Below are positions 1 through 8,757 of a stretch of 64,000 bases of DNA, piece after piece; within the stretch, counting starts at the first letter, position 1, and every line of letters starts with the position of its first letter. The DNA is from Acidobacteriota bacterium (lineage in GTDB: Bacteria > Acidobacteriota > Terriglobia > Terriglobales > Acidobacteriaceae). Made by a program: the position numbers and the translations under genes. Under the pieces are notes generated by a model. The model searched no databases. It worked only from the letters and a program-made list of their open reading frames with translations, and was not told the DNA's origin. Where the stretch lies: NCBI GenBank assembly GCA_003010405.1, contig PJLO01000002.1, forward strand, positions 1 to 64,000. Reading direction: 5' to 3'.

Positions 1-144
1 GCGGCGTAGTGTCTCTGGGCACCGCTCAGAACCGCCGGAACAACCCGGCCCATATCGAACTTGTATCCAAAACTCCTGAACTGTACCCGCTTTACCGAAA
101 AATGGCGAATCGCAAGCGAACTCCAGAACCTGTGCAGAGCGTCC

Positions 145-1095
145 CTAGGTACGGAAAGCGCGAACAAACGAGTTTGCGTCGTTATAACCGAGGAGGTAGG
201 CGGCTTCATTTAGCTCAAGGGCGGAGTTGTTTAGATAACGGCGAGCAAGCTGGTGACGGGCTTCTTCTAAAACGCGCTGAAAGCTGGAACCTGCATCTTG
301 CAAACGTCGCTGGAGCGTACGGGAGCTGAGGTGTAGCTTGCGAGCAATATCATCGATGCCGGGGCGGCGGCCGGTGAGTTCTTGCTGTATCGCTATGCGC
401 ACGCACTCGGCGAAATCTTCTTCGCCGTTTTGCTGCTTCAGCTCTTCTTCGAGTTGAGGCGCAAGCACGGCCAGAAGCTCGGCGTTTCGAGTAATGAATT
501 GACGCCCGGCATCGGCGGCACGAAATATGAGCGCGTTACGTGAGCCTCCGCAAACAACGGGGCAGCCAAAATGACGCTCAATCGCTTTCAAATATGAGCG
601 AGGTTCCATGAATTCCAGCCGCAACGGCGAGAGGCGGGTGCCGGTGCCGTGGCGAGCCACCGAGAGCACCCAGGCAAAGCAGGTATCAATAAGCACCTTC
701 GGCTCAACGTTCGTGGCAAGGCACCACCGAAAATGAATGCTCCACTCCTCAGCGCCTTTTTCCTGCACGATTTCTTCGGGACAGGTTAGCCGCTTGTAGC
801 GGGCCAACTGCTGCATGGCGGCGCCAAGATTTTCGGTTGAGAGAGCGGCGAGAGCACTGGGGCTGAAGTGTTCAATCTTAGCTTCGGCACCGAGCAGGAG
901 TCCGACCGCGGGATCAGGGCTTACTTCCCCAATCGCACGCCAGAAGGCAAAAAGCTCCTCCGTAGTGACCAGCACGCGCATTTGGTCGAAGAGTGTCTGC
1001 GGGAGTCCGGCGCTGCGCAACACCGCGGTGACACGGACTCCCAGTTCTTCCAGCTTCTGACAAATGCGCCCGGAAACGCGAAAGTGCTTATTCAT
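145..1095 (-). CDS. AraC-family transcriptional regulator, C-terminus clipped
   Basis: Predicted DNA-binding regulator. The N-terminal two thirds (about residues 15-200) read like the Arabinose_bd-type sensor domain of OruR/ArgR-like AraC members. The last 90 residues carry the AraC HTH, with first helix IDDIARKLHLSSRTLQRRL and second part EAAYLLGYNDANSFVRAF. The usual ending of the second HTH after the F-x-R-A-F motif (W-x-G-x-x-P-x-x-W/Y-R) is missing because a TAG follows FRT. The start is ATG at 1095. The gene begins 4 bp after the alcohol dehydrogenase stop, so the two are probably co-transcribed and the regulator may control that gene or the efflux operon upstream. The ligand cannot be inferred. 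The family call is secure; whether the protein is functional is not. Confidence 0.85.
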   Translation of the reverse strand: MNKHFRVSGRICQKLEELGVRVTAVLRSAGLPQTLFDQMRVLVTTEELFAFWRAIGEVSPDPAVGLLLGAEAKIEHFSPSALAALSTENLGAAMQQLARYKRLTCPEEIVQEKGAEEWSIHFRWCLATNVEPKVLIDTCFAWVLSVARHGTGTRLSPLRLEFMEPRSYLKAIERHFGCPVVCGGSRNALIFRAADAGRQFITRNAELLAVLAPQLEEELKQQNGEEDFAECVRIAIQQELTGRRPGIDDIARKLHLSSRTLQRRLQDAGSSFQRVLEEARHQLARRYLNNSALELNEAAYLLGYNDANSFVRAFRT

Positions 1096-1099
1096 CGTA

Positions 1100-2158
1100 T
1101 TACTCGGATTTGAGAGACGCCATATCGATGGAGAAGCGGTATTTCACATCGGACTTGAGCAGTCTTTCATAAGCTTCGTTGACCTTCTTGATCGGTATGA
1201 CTTCGACGTCGGCAGTGATGTTATGCGCACCGCAAAAATCGAGCATCTCCTGCGTTTCGGCAATGCCGCCGATAAGGGATCCGGACAGACTGCGGCGACC
1301 CATGATAAGTCCAAATGCCGCGATGGCATGAGGCTTTTCCGGCGCACCGACGAGCGTGATGTTTCCGTCGCGGCGCAGCAGATTGATGTACGCGTTGACG
1401 TCGTGATTGGCAGCGACCGCATCGAGAATGAAGTTGAAACTACCGGCGTGTTTTGCCATTTCGTCCGCATTCTTCGAGATAACTACCTCGTCGGCTCCCA
1501 GGCGGAGTGCATCTTCCTTCTTGCTGGGCGAAGTGGTGAATGCAACTACGTGGGCTCCGAGCGCATGGGCAAACTTCACGCCCATGTGGCCCAGTCCGCC
1601 GAGACCGACCACGCCGACTTTCTGGCCCTTCGTAACGCCCCAATGGCGCATCGGCGAGTACGTGGTGATTCCGGCACAGAGCAAAGGCGCGGCTCCGGCG
1701 AGGCTGAGGTTTGACGGTACGCGCAAAACGAACCTCTCGTTGACGACGACACTGTCGGAGTATCCGCCGTAGGTGATACCTCCCAGATGCTTGTCGGGAG
1801 AGTTGTAGGTATAGATCACATTTGGACAGAACTGCTCGAGCCCCGCCTGGCACTCTGGGCAGACGCCGTCCGAGTCCACCATGCAGCCAACACCGGCGAG
1901 GTCGCCGGGTTTGAACTTGGAAACGGCTGAGCCGACTTTTGTGACTCGGCCGACTATCTCATGGCCGGGAACGCAAGGATAAACAGTTTCAATCGCGTCT
2001 TTCCACTCGTTACGGACTGTATGCAGATCCGAGTGACAGATGCCGCAGAAAAGAATTTCGATTTGCACGTCGTGTTCGGTTGGATCGCGCCGCACGATTT
2101 TGGTAGAGGCAAGCGGCGATGTTGCAGAGGCAGCGGAATAAGCCTTGGCGTTGTACAT
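1100..2158 (-). CDS. Zinc-dependent NAD(P) alcohol dehydrogenase (YahK/cinnamyl alcohol dehydrogenase type)
   Basis: Medium-chain dehydrogenase of 352 residues that should interconvert aldehydes and alcohols with NAD(P)H in the cytoplasm. The catalytic zinc region CGICHSDLH (38-46) and PGHE (64-67) is intact, and the Rossmann loop VGLGGLGHMG is present. The structural zinc loop is unusual. Relatives have four cysteines (VDSC..C..C.......C), but here the first is aspartate (D97, in VDSDGVC), leaving C100, C103 and C111. The ATG at 2158 follows a weak AGGT. The gene lies 75 bp after the last permease gene of the efflux operon and 4 bp before the AraC regulator. It may detoxify aldehydes; the substrate is unknown. 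Confidence 0.9.
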   Translation of the reverse strand: MYNAKAYSAASATSPLASTKIVRRDPTEHDVQIEILFCGICHSDLHTVRNEWKDAIETVYPCVPGHEIVGRVTKVGSAVSKFKPGDLAGVGCMVDSDGVCPECQAGLEQFCPNVIYTYNSPDKHLGGITYGGYSDSVVVNERFVLRVPSNLSLAGAAPLLCAGITTYSPMRHWGVTKGQKVGVVGLGGLGHMGVKFAHALGAHVVAFTTSPSKKEDALRLGADEVVISKNADEMAKHAGSFNFILDAVAANHDVNAYINLLRRDGNITLVGAPEKPHAIAAFGLIMGRRSLSGSLIGGIAETQEMLDFCGAHNITADVEVIPIKKVNEAYERLLKSDVKYRFSIDMASLKSE

Positions 2159-2233
2159 GTACCTAATTTAGATGCTTAGCAATCTGTGAGATATGCGAAA
2201 TACGCCATTGTGTATGCAGAACACGCCAAATAC

Positions 2234-3367
2234 CTAGTCCAGAGATTTGTGGAAGCGCAGTACGCTTGCCAGCAGAACCAGTAGCGAATAGACCGCAAGA
2301 GAGGCCATCTGTGGCCAGAGCACGTCAAAGCCAACGCCCTTCAGAAAAACTCCGCGCAGTATGACATTGAAATAACGCAGCGGATTTGCGTAGGTCAGCA
2401 ACTGCATTGCGTAGGGCATGCTGCTGATGGGAGAAGCAAATCCGGAAAAGATGATGGCTGGCATTAGAAAGAAGAAAGCCGAGATCATGGCCTGCTGCTG
2501 ATTTTCCGAAATTGTTGAAATCAACAGCCCAATGCCAAGCACGCAAAGCAGATACAGCACCGTTCCGCCCAAAAGCACCAGCAGACTTCCTCGCAGCGGA
2601 ACCCGAAACCAGAGCGTCCCGACGCCAGTGATTAGTACGGCATCGAAGAGGCCGATCAGGAAAAACGGAACGGTCTTGCCGAGGATGAATTCCGCCTGAC
2701 TTATGGGTGTGACCATAATTTGTTCGAGAGTGCCGATCTCACGCTCGCGGACCACCGCGAATGCGGTTAGCAGCACGGTAATCAGCGTGACAAGGTTCCC
2801 CATCACTCCCGGCACAAAGAACCACTGGCTGCGCAGGTCGGGATTAAACCACGGCTGCCGCTCCAGCACGATCGAAGGCATTTGCCGCAGCAGTGAGGGA
2901 GAAGTGCGGTTCAGCCTTTCTGTCTGGTAATCTTGCGCAAATTTCGCCGCGACCTGGTTCACGTAGCCCAGCGAGACCAGCGCGGTGTTTGAGTTTCCCG
3001 CGTCAATGATTACCTGCACAGGTGCCGTCTGCCCTTTGCGCAGCAGTTCGGAAAAGCCCGCGTTGACCTGAACCGCAACAAGCACGTCGCCTCGATCCAC
3101 CATGCGATGGACCTTTGAACGGTCAAGGGTCTGCTCACGAATGTCGAAGTAGCGGCTCCCCTGAAAGCGGGAGATGAAATCGCGGCTTACCTGAGAATTC
3201 TCGTAATCGAGAATTGCCATTGGCACATGTTCGATTTCAAGACTCGCGGCATAGCCGAAGATGATCATCTGAATGAGCGGCGGAGCGATGAGAACGAAGC
3301 GCGTGCGCTTGTCGCGAAAAACCTGGATGAACTCTTTCACCAGCATTTGGCGCAGTCTGAGCCACAT
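2234..3367 (-). CDS. ABC-2 type efflux permease (second permease of the operon)
   Basis: Inner-membrane permease of about 377 residues in the ABC-2/YhhJ-YbhR class. One N-terminal membrane helix (FVLIAPPLIQMIIFGYAA) is followed by a large periplasmic domain (about 45-175) and five C-terminal helices. The conserved cytoplasmic stretch VREREIGTLEQIMVTPIS contacts the ATPase in this family. The ATG at 3367 is preferred because GAGGTG sits 8 nt upstream; a GTG at 3373 is the alternative. The gene begins just after the stop of the first permease and is last in the six-gene transporter operon. It presumably pairs with the other permease as a heterodimer. The substrate is unknown. Confidence 0.9.
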   Translation of the reverse strand: MWLRLRQMLVKEFIQVFRDKRTRFVLIAPPLIQMIIFGYAASLEIEHVPMAILDYENSQVSRDFISRFQGSRYFDIREQTLDRSKVHRMVDRGDVLVAVQVNAGFSELLRKGQTAPVQVIIDAGNSNTALVSLGYVNQVAAKFAQDYQTERLNRTSPSLLRQMPSIVLERQPWFNPDLRSQWFFVPGVMGNLVTLITVLLTAFAVVREREIGTLEQIMVTPISQAEFILGKTVPFFLIGLFDAVLITGVGTLWFRVPLRGSLLVLLGGTVLYLLCVLGIGLLISTISENQQQAMISAFFFLMPAIIFSGFASPISSMPYAMQLLTYANPLRYFNVILRGVFLKGVGFDVLWPQMASLAVYSLLVLLASVLRFHKSLD

Positions 3368-3374
3368 ACTCACC

Positions 3375-4508
3375 TCACCTCAACCGCTTTTCAAATACAC
3401 GAGTGGCAACCAACACGAGTACTGTCGCGAAAATGAAGAGCGCCAGCAGGTCCTCCCAGAGCAACAGCAGCGGAGAGCCTTTGAGGAAGACTGCGCGAAT
3501 GACTGACATGAAGTACCGCGCGGGAATAACGTGCGTGACCAACTGAATAAAGGCCGGCATCTGATCGATAGGAAAAATAAAGCCCGAGAGCAGGAACGCC
3601 GGAAGAAACGTTACGACCATTGATGCCTGGCTCGCGGCCAGTTGCGATTTGAGCGTTACCGACAGAAAGTATCCGAGCGAGAGCACCACGGCGAGAAACA
3701 AAGTCGAGCTGAAGAAGAGCACGGCAACGCTTCCGCGGAAGGGAACTCCGAACCACCACACGCCCATCGCGGCGCACAGGGCTGTGTCTGCGAGCCCGAT
3801 GACAAGATAAGGCGAGAGCTTCCCAATCATCAATTCCATTGGAGAGACCGGTGTGGAGATCAACTGCTCCATGGTGCCGCGCTCCCACTCGCGCGCGATC
3901 GTCAGCGAGGTGAGGAATGTGCCGACGACCGCCATTACAATCACCACTACTCCGGGCACAATGTTTGCCATGCTCTCCAGGTCCTCGTTAAACCATGTGC
4001 GCGCGGCCACCGCGAGCGGGGGATCAGGCGCGCGCTGACCCTTCTGACGCATCCAGTCGATTTGAAATTGCTGCGAATAGCCACGGACTACCGACTCCGC
4101 GTAGTTCATGCCTACGTTTGCGCTATTTCCGTCGGTGCCATCAAGAATTGCCTGCACGGAGACAGGTCTACCGTCGCTCAGCCTCTCCGAAAAATCCGAG
4201 GGAATGATGATCGCAAGTTGGCAATTTCCCGCGTCAATGGCGTGGACGAGGTCCCTGTAGTTATCAACCCTTTTGCGCACATGGAAGTATTCCGAGTCGC
4301 GGAAGCGTTGCACCAGGTCGCGGCTTTGCTGACTGTTCTCGCGGTCGAAAACATACGTCGGCAGATGCTTGATATCAAAGCTGACCCCGTAACCAAAGGC
4401 CAGCATCAGAATCACCGGCATCGCCACAACGATCAGAATGCTGCGCAGATCGCGCCGAATCTGGAGGATTTCCTTCCAGGCGATTGCACGAATCCGATAA
4501 AGCTTCAT
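3375..4508 (-). CDS. ABC-2 type efflux permease (first permease of the operon)
   Basis: Inner-membrane permease of 377 residues, paralogous to the next gene and matching YbhS-like proteins. It has an N-terminal helix (residues 22-45), a periplasmic domain to about residue 175, then five helices. The ATPase-coupling motif is IAREWERGTMEQLISTPVS. Its ATG overlaps the stop of the upstream ATPase by 4 bp (ATGA), indicating translational coupling. Together with its partner it should form the membrane channel of a TolC-dependent exporter. Drugs or organic anions are typical for the family, but nothing here shows which. Confidence 0.9.
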   Translation of the reverse strand: MKLYRIRAIAWKEILQIRRDLRSILIVVAMPVILMLAFGYGVSFDIKHLPTYVFDRENSQQSRDLVQRFRDSEYFHVRKRVDNYRDLVHAIDAGNCQLAIIIPSDFSERLSDGRPVSVQAILDGTDGNSANVGMNYAESVVRGYSQQFQIDWMRQKGQRAPDPPLAVAARTWFNEDLESMANIVPGVVVIVMAVVGTFLTSLTIAREWERGTMEQLISTPVSPMELMIGKLSPYLVIGLADTALCAAMGVWWFGVPFRGSVAVLFFSSTLFLAVVLSLGYFLSVTLKSQLAASQASMVVTFLPAFLLSGFIFPIDQMPAFIQLVTHVIPARYFMSVIRAVFLKGSPLLLLWEDLLALFIFATVLVLVATRVFEKRLR

Positions 4509-5452
4509 GGTGTCGCTCCTCGGGATTCATGCGCGGTCAGCGAGACGAACACATCCTCTAGAGAGGCTGGAATCGCTTCGATTCGAGTCACCGTAATTGA
4601 GTTCTTCTCAAGTTCGGTGCGCAATACCGGAATCGCCTCTGCTGCCTTGGAAACCACGGCGTGCAGAGCATTGCCGAAGACTGCCGCATCGATGACAATT
4701 GCGCTGTTTCCAAGCGCCTCCAACGCTGGTCCCAGAGGTGCACATTCGATAAGCAGCAACTCTCCTTTCATCGCCGTGCGCTTCAGTTGCGTCGGCGAGC
4801 CAGAGGCCACGATTTTGCCTTGGTAAATCAGCACCAGACGATTGCAGTACTCTGCTTCGTCCATGTAGTGCGTGGTGACGAAGACCGTTACTCCGGTGGC
4901 TGCCATTTCGTGAATCAGTTCCCAGAATTGCCTTCGCGAAATCGGATCGACGCCCGAAGTTGGTTCATCCAGAAAGAGCACGGCGGGCTTATGTAAAACG
5001 GCGCAACCGAGCGCAAGTCGCTGCTTCCATCCAACCGCAAGCGTCGCGGTGATTGCGTTTTCGCGTCCTTCCAGCCCCGCCATGCGCACGGCCCATCGGA
5101 GACGCTTCTCCATCTCCGATCGTGGAACCTGGTACATGCCTCCGAAGAACCGAATGTTCTCTTCCACCGTGAGGTCGTTATAGAGAGAAAACTTCTGCGA
5201 CATGTATCCGATGTTCTGCCGCACCCGCTCCGGTTCTTTTGCGACATCGATTCCGGCGACGCTTGCCCGCCCGGAGGTTGGGTGCAGCAGTCCGCACAGC
5301 ATGCGGATCGTGGTTGACTTGCCTGCGCCATTGGGACCGAGAAACCCGAAGATCTCTCCCTTGCGAGCCTGGAAGCTGATATGGTCCACCGCGTAGAAAT
5401 CGCCAAAGCGCTTTACGAGATCCTGCACGACGACAGAGAGTTCATCGTTCAT
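4505..5452 (-). CDS. ABC exporter ATPase, equivalent to the C-terminal half of YbhF
   Basis: Cytoplasmic ATP-binding subunit of 315 residues. It has Walker A FLGPNGAGKSTT (34-45), Walker B LFLDEPTSGVDP and switch histidine VTTHYMDEAEYC. The ABC signature is degenerate, LAVGWKQRLALG instead of LSGGQ. A comparable degenerate signature (LPLGFKQRLAL) occurs in the second half of E. coli YbhF. I therefore read this subunit as the partner that contributes the weak site in a heterodimer with the adjacent ATPase. It overlaps that gene by 11 bp and the downstream permease by 4 bp. Confidence 0.93.
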   Translation of the reverse strand: MNDELSVVVQDLVKRFGDFYAVDHISFQARKGEIFGFLGPNGAGKSTTIRMLCGLLHPTSGRASVAGIDVAKEPERVRQNIGYMSQKFSLYNDLTVEENIRFFGGMYQVPRSEMEKRLRWAVRMAGLEGRENAITATLAVGWKQRLALGCAVLHKPAVLFLDEPTSGVDPISRRQFWELIHEMAATGVTVFVTTHYMDEAEYCNRLVLIYQGKIVASGSPTQLKRTAMKGELLLIECAPLGPALEALGNSAIVIDAAVFGNALHAVVSKAAEAIPVLRTELEKNSITVTRIEAIPASLEDVFVSLTAHESRGATP

Positions 5453-6389
5453 GAGGCACCTCGCCTTGGCGTTCCACCGCGTTCACGAACACGTCCTCAA
5501 GGCTCGCCGTGACTGCCTCTATCGAGGTATGGCTTACCTGCGCCGCACTCATTGCTTCGCGAAGTCCCGGCGTAATTTTCGACGCGTCGTTCACGAGAAT
5601 GTGCACGCCGTCCCCGACGAGCACGACGTTGTGCACACCTGGAAAGTTTTCGATCGCCGCGCGTACCCCGCGCGGATCTAATGTCGAGATGGCAATCACA
5701 TTGTTATCAAGTTTGGCTTTTAATGCGGCTGGCTCGTCGCAGAACAAAATGCGACCCTGGTGCATGAGCGCAACCCGATGGCAGCGCTCGGCTTCGTCCA
5801 GATATGCGGTCGAAGTCAGAATGGCCACGCCTTCTTCAAGCAGGGAATAGAGGATCTTCCAGAAGTCACGGCGCGAAACAGGGTCTACGCCGTTGGTTGG
5901 CTCGTCCAGCAGCAGAACGCGCGGGGTGTGAATCAGGGCGCAGATAAGCCCCAGCTTCTGCTTCATTCCACCGGAAAGCTTGCCCGCAAGTCTGTTGCGA
6001 AAAGCCTGCATTCCGGCGGCCTGCAGGAGCCGTTCACTGCGTTCGCGATACACAGGACGCTTTACCGCGAAAACCTCCGCATAGAAGCGGATGTTCTCGT
6101 CCACCGTGAGATCTTCATACAGTCCGAAGCGCTGCGACATGTAACTGATCCGTTGCTTCACTTGCTCCGAATCGTTCACCACGTCACAGCCCGCGACGCG
6201 CGCCCAGCCTGAGTTGGGCAGAAGAACTCCGGCCAGAATGCGCATCGTGGTGGTCTTTCCCGCGCCATCCGGGCCTACCAGGCCGAAGATTTCGCCGTAG
6301 TTCACCGAAAAGCTCAGGCCGTCCACCGCCTTCACGCCAGGAAAAGTCCTGACGAGGTCGTGGACGATAATGGCGGCTTTTTCTGGCAT
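5442..6389 (-). CDS. ABC exporter ATPase, equivalent to the N-terminal half of YbhF
   Basis: Cytoplasmic ATPase with Walker A LVGPDGAGKTTT, canonical signature LSGGMKQKLGL and Walker B LLLDEPTNGVDP. The switch region reads TSTAYLDEAERC, so the usual H-loop histidine position is alanine-tyrosine. That again implies that the two ATPases function as an asymmetric pair. The start is set at ATG 6389 (MPEKAAIIVHDL), 7 bp after the HlyD stop and preceded by GGGAAAG. A longer reading to 6494 would add 35 residues of non-homologous sequence overlapping HlyD. Fused in E. coli YbhF, the two halves are separate genes here. Confidence 0.92.
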   Translation of the reverse strand: MPEKAAIIVHDLVRTFPGVKAVDGLSFSVNYGEIFGLVGPDGAGKTTTMRILAGVLLPNSGWARVAGCDVVNDSEQVKQRISYMSQRFGLYEDLTVDENIRFYAEVFAVKRPVYRERSERLLQAAGMQAFRNRLAGKLSGGMKQKLGLICALIHTPRVLLLDEPTNGVDPVSRRDFWKILYSLLEEGVAILTSTAYLDEAERCHRVALMHQGRILFCDEPAALKAKLDNNVIAISTLDPRGVRAAIENFPGVHNVVLVGDGVHILVNDASKITPGLREAMSAAQVSHTSIEAVTASLEDVFVNAVERQGEVPHER

Positions 6390-6396
6390 CGTATTG

Positions 6397-7404
6397 CTAC
6401 TTTCCCAGCTCAATCGTGATGTCGGCTGGCATTCCCGGTTTGAGTTCCCGGTTAGGATTCTCCACGTCGACCTTGATTCGATACACCAGCGCAACGCGCT
6501 CTTTGTTGGTCTGCACAGTCTTGGGAGTAAACTCGGCTTCCGGAGAGATGAACGTGATCGTGCCTTTGTACGATTTGCCGGGATAGGTGTCCGTGCGAAC
6601 CGACACTGTCTGTCCCCAGCGCACGCGGCCGAGATCGGTTTCGTTCACATAGGCACGCACCCAGAGATGGTCTATGTCGGCGATGGTCACCACTGGAGTT
6701 CCGGCCACGACGTACTCACCAAGCTCAGCCTGTCTTACCGTGATCACGCCCGTTACGGGCGCGTGCAGCACGGTAAAGTCGAGCCGTACCCTGGATAGTT
6801 CCAGGTTCTGTTTCGCCGTGTGCAGACTTGCGCGGCTCACCGCAATCTGCTCTTTGCGTGTGCCTTCGCGAATCTCGGAGAGATTCTGCAGGGCCCGTTC
6901 GTAGGAGGCCTGAGCGCGCTTAAAAGCAGTAGAGGCCTGGTCGTGCGTCTGCGCGGAAATCGCATCACGCTCATACAGTGCGCTGTATCGTTTCAGGTCT
7001 GCGCGCTTGAGTTCGAGGTCGGCCTTGGCATCGTCCACCGTCTGTTCAGCCGCCCGAATATCCTGCGTCCGGTTGCCAGCCTCTGCCAGGTCCAACTCTT
7101 TCCCACGCGTCTTCAGCAACGCCTCGTCAATGCGGACTTGCTGCTGATAATCGGTATCGTCAAGACGTGCGAGTAACTGTCCGGCTCTCACCGCTTGGCC
7201 TTCTTCTATGGGCAGAGCCACGATCCTGCCCTGGGTGCGAAATGCGACTACGCTTTCGTGCGCCTCAACGTTTCCAGAGAGCAGAAGAGTCGGGGCCGTG
7301 GCCTTTGCTCTGCGCGAGCCGCGGTAATAAAAGAAACCCGCGCCGATGGCCACCACCAGCAGAAAAAGGATAATGATTCGCTTCATAACCGTCTTCCGTT
7401 CCAT
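6397..7404 (-). CDS. HlyD-family membrane fusion (periplasmic adaptor) protein
   Basis: Adaptor linking the inner-membrane ABC transporter to the outer-membrane channel. A single N-terminal membrane anchor (IIILFLLVVAIGAGFFYY) is followed by a biotinyl-lipoyl half-motif (VALPIEEGQAVRAGQLLARLDD), a long alpha-helical hairpin (about 85-190, heptad-like) and the second lipoyl half (GVITVRQAELGEYVVAGTPV). A beta-barrel domain ends the protein. This is the YbhG layout. Starts at ATG 7404, ATG 7386 or TTG 7413 are all possible; 7404 is used. It sits between the TolC-like and ATPase genes of the same operon. Confidence 0.93.
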   Translation of the reverse strand: MERKTVMKRIIILFLLVVAIGAGFFYYRGSRRAKATAPTLLLSGNVEAHESVVAFRTQGRIVALPIEEGQAVRAGQLLARLDDTDYQQQVRIDEALLKTRGKELDLAEAGNRTQDIRAAEQTVDDAKADLELKRADLKRYSALYERDAISAQTHDQASTAFKRAQASYERALQNLSEIREGTRKEQIAVSRASLHTAKQNLELSRVRLDFTVLHAPVTGVITVRQAELGEYVVAGTPVVTIADIDHLWVRAYVNETDLGRVRWGQTVSVRTDTYPGKSYKGTITFISPEAEFTPKTVQTNKERVALVYRIKVDVENPNRELKPGMPADITIELGK

Positions 7405-7413
7405 TTCTGCCAA

Positions 7414-8757
7414 TCAGCGGCTCCCAACGTAGTCGGCATAAGACGCTTCCGTATTGCCCAGCGCGCGTGCCAGCGAAATCCGCGCGTCCACGTGATGCGT
7501 GAGCGCCGTAATTGAATTCTGCTGCGCCCGCGAGAGTGCATCCTGTGCACTGATTACTTCGATGTTGTTGGTCACCCCTTCGCTGAAGCGCAACCGTGCA
7601 AGATCAACTTCCTTTTTCGCAAGGTCCAGGCCCGCACCCGCCACGGTTACTTCCTCAGCCGCGGAATCGATGTTGAGCAGCGCCTGCCGAAGTTCCTGCT
7701 CCACCCCGAGCTTCGAATCGTTGATCTGTGCCTCAATGCGCCGGATTTTCGCCTCGGTTTCCAGTACTTCACCATTGCGATCGCGATCGAAGGCGGTGAA
7801 CACAAGCGAAACTTGCGCTGCCCCCGTCGGCAGTATCGATCCAATATTGCGGCCAACGCCGCCGTAATTCCCAGACAGAATGAGTTGCGGAAAAAAGCGA
7901 GCGCGCGCGGCGCGAAGCTGCTCGTTCAGCGCATCACGCTGGCGCAGCAGAGACTGATAGTCCGGACGTGCGGCCAGCGCCTCTGGCAAAACACTGGACA
8001 CGCTGATGGAACGCGTTTCTCGATATTCGAGGGGATCGGCCAGTTCAATTGCGATTCCCGGAGACATCCCAATGTTGCGTGCCAGCACTAGAAGCGAACT
8101 CTTGGCGCGGTTCTGCGATTGCACCAGCGACTGCCGCTCATTTGCCAGTTGCACCTGGGCGCGCAACACGTCGATCCCGGTCGCAACACCTGCAGCGCGC
8201 TGATCCCTGGCAAGCGTGGCCAGCGCCTGAGCGGTATCCACGCGCGACTGAGCAGCCACGACCTCTGCAAACTGCGATTGCGCGGAGAGATACAGCGCTG
8301 CAACATTGCGGATCACCAGGTCGCGCGCATCCTGATAATCGGATTTGGCTGCTGCCGCCGATTGCTTCGTGGCGCGGAACTGGTGCAACGCTTGCAGATC
8401 GACAATCGCCTGATCTGCATAGGCCCGGGTCTCATATGTACTGTAAGGACCAACGACTTCGGGCAGTGGTACGCGAGGGGAGCTGATTCCTAGCGCGACC
8501 AGACTGCGGCTCTGAATCGCAACCGGCGTTTCAATCCGCACACGCGGTAACAGTCGCGATTGCCGCCGCTCGGTTGTTCCTGCCGTCTCCTGCACGCGTG
8601 AGCCCGCAACTAGAACTCCAAGATTTGCCTGCAGACCTCGATGAATTGCATCTGCCAGCGTCAAGCGGAGGGGAACAACCGGAGCGCTCTGCGCCCAGGC
8701 GGAAGCCGTAATGGCGAAAAGCAAAACCGGCTTCAAGCAAATTGTCAGACGATGCAT
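7414..8757 (-). CDS. TolC-family outer-membrane efflux protein
   Basis: Outer-membrane channel subunit of 447 residues. A signal peptide (MHRLTICLKPVLLFAITASAWA) ends near AQS. Two OEP repeats follow, each with long coiled-coil stretches (for example QVDALNEQLRAARARFFPQL-like segments and the C-terminal LAKKEVDLARLRFSEGVTNNIEVISAQ). The ATG at 8757 is preceded by GGGGAGA at good spacing; TTG 8763 is less likely. It is the first gene of the exporter operon, and transcription presumably starts in the non-coding region above 8757. Export substrate unknown. Confidence 0.92.
   Translation of the reverse strand: MHRLTICLKPVLLFAITASAWAQSAPVVPLRLTLADAIHRGLQANLGVLVAGSRVQETAGTTERRQSRLLPRVRIETPVAIQSRSLVALGISSPRVPLPEVVGPYSTYETRAYADQAIVDLQALHQFRATKQSAAAAKSDYQDARDLVIRNVAALYLSAQSQFAEVVAAQSRVDTAQALATLARDQRAAGVATGIDVLRAQVQLANERQSLVQSQNRAKSSLLVLARNIGMSPGIAIELADPLEYRETRSISVSSVLPEALAARPDYQSLLRQRDALNEQLRAARARFFPQLILSGNYGGVGRNIGSILPTGAAQVSLVFTAFDRDRNGEVLETEAKIRRIEAQINDSKLGVEQELRQALLNIDSAAEEVTVAGAGLDLAKKEVDLARLRFSEGVTNNIEVISAQDALSRAQQNSITALTHHVDARISLARALGNTEASYADYVGSR

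Noticed and set aside
9-329. 106-codon plus-strand frame at the left end
   Set aside because: It runs antisense to the AraC regulator, has no ribosome-binding site and shows no motif.
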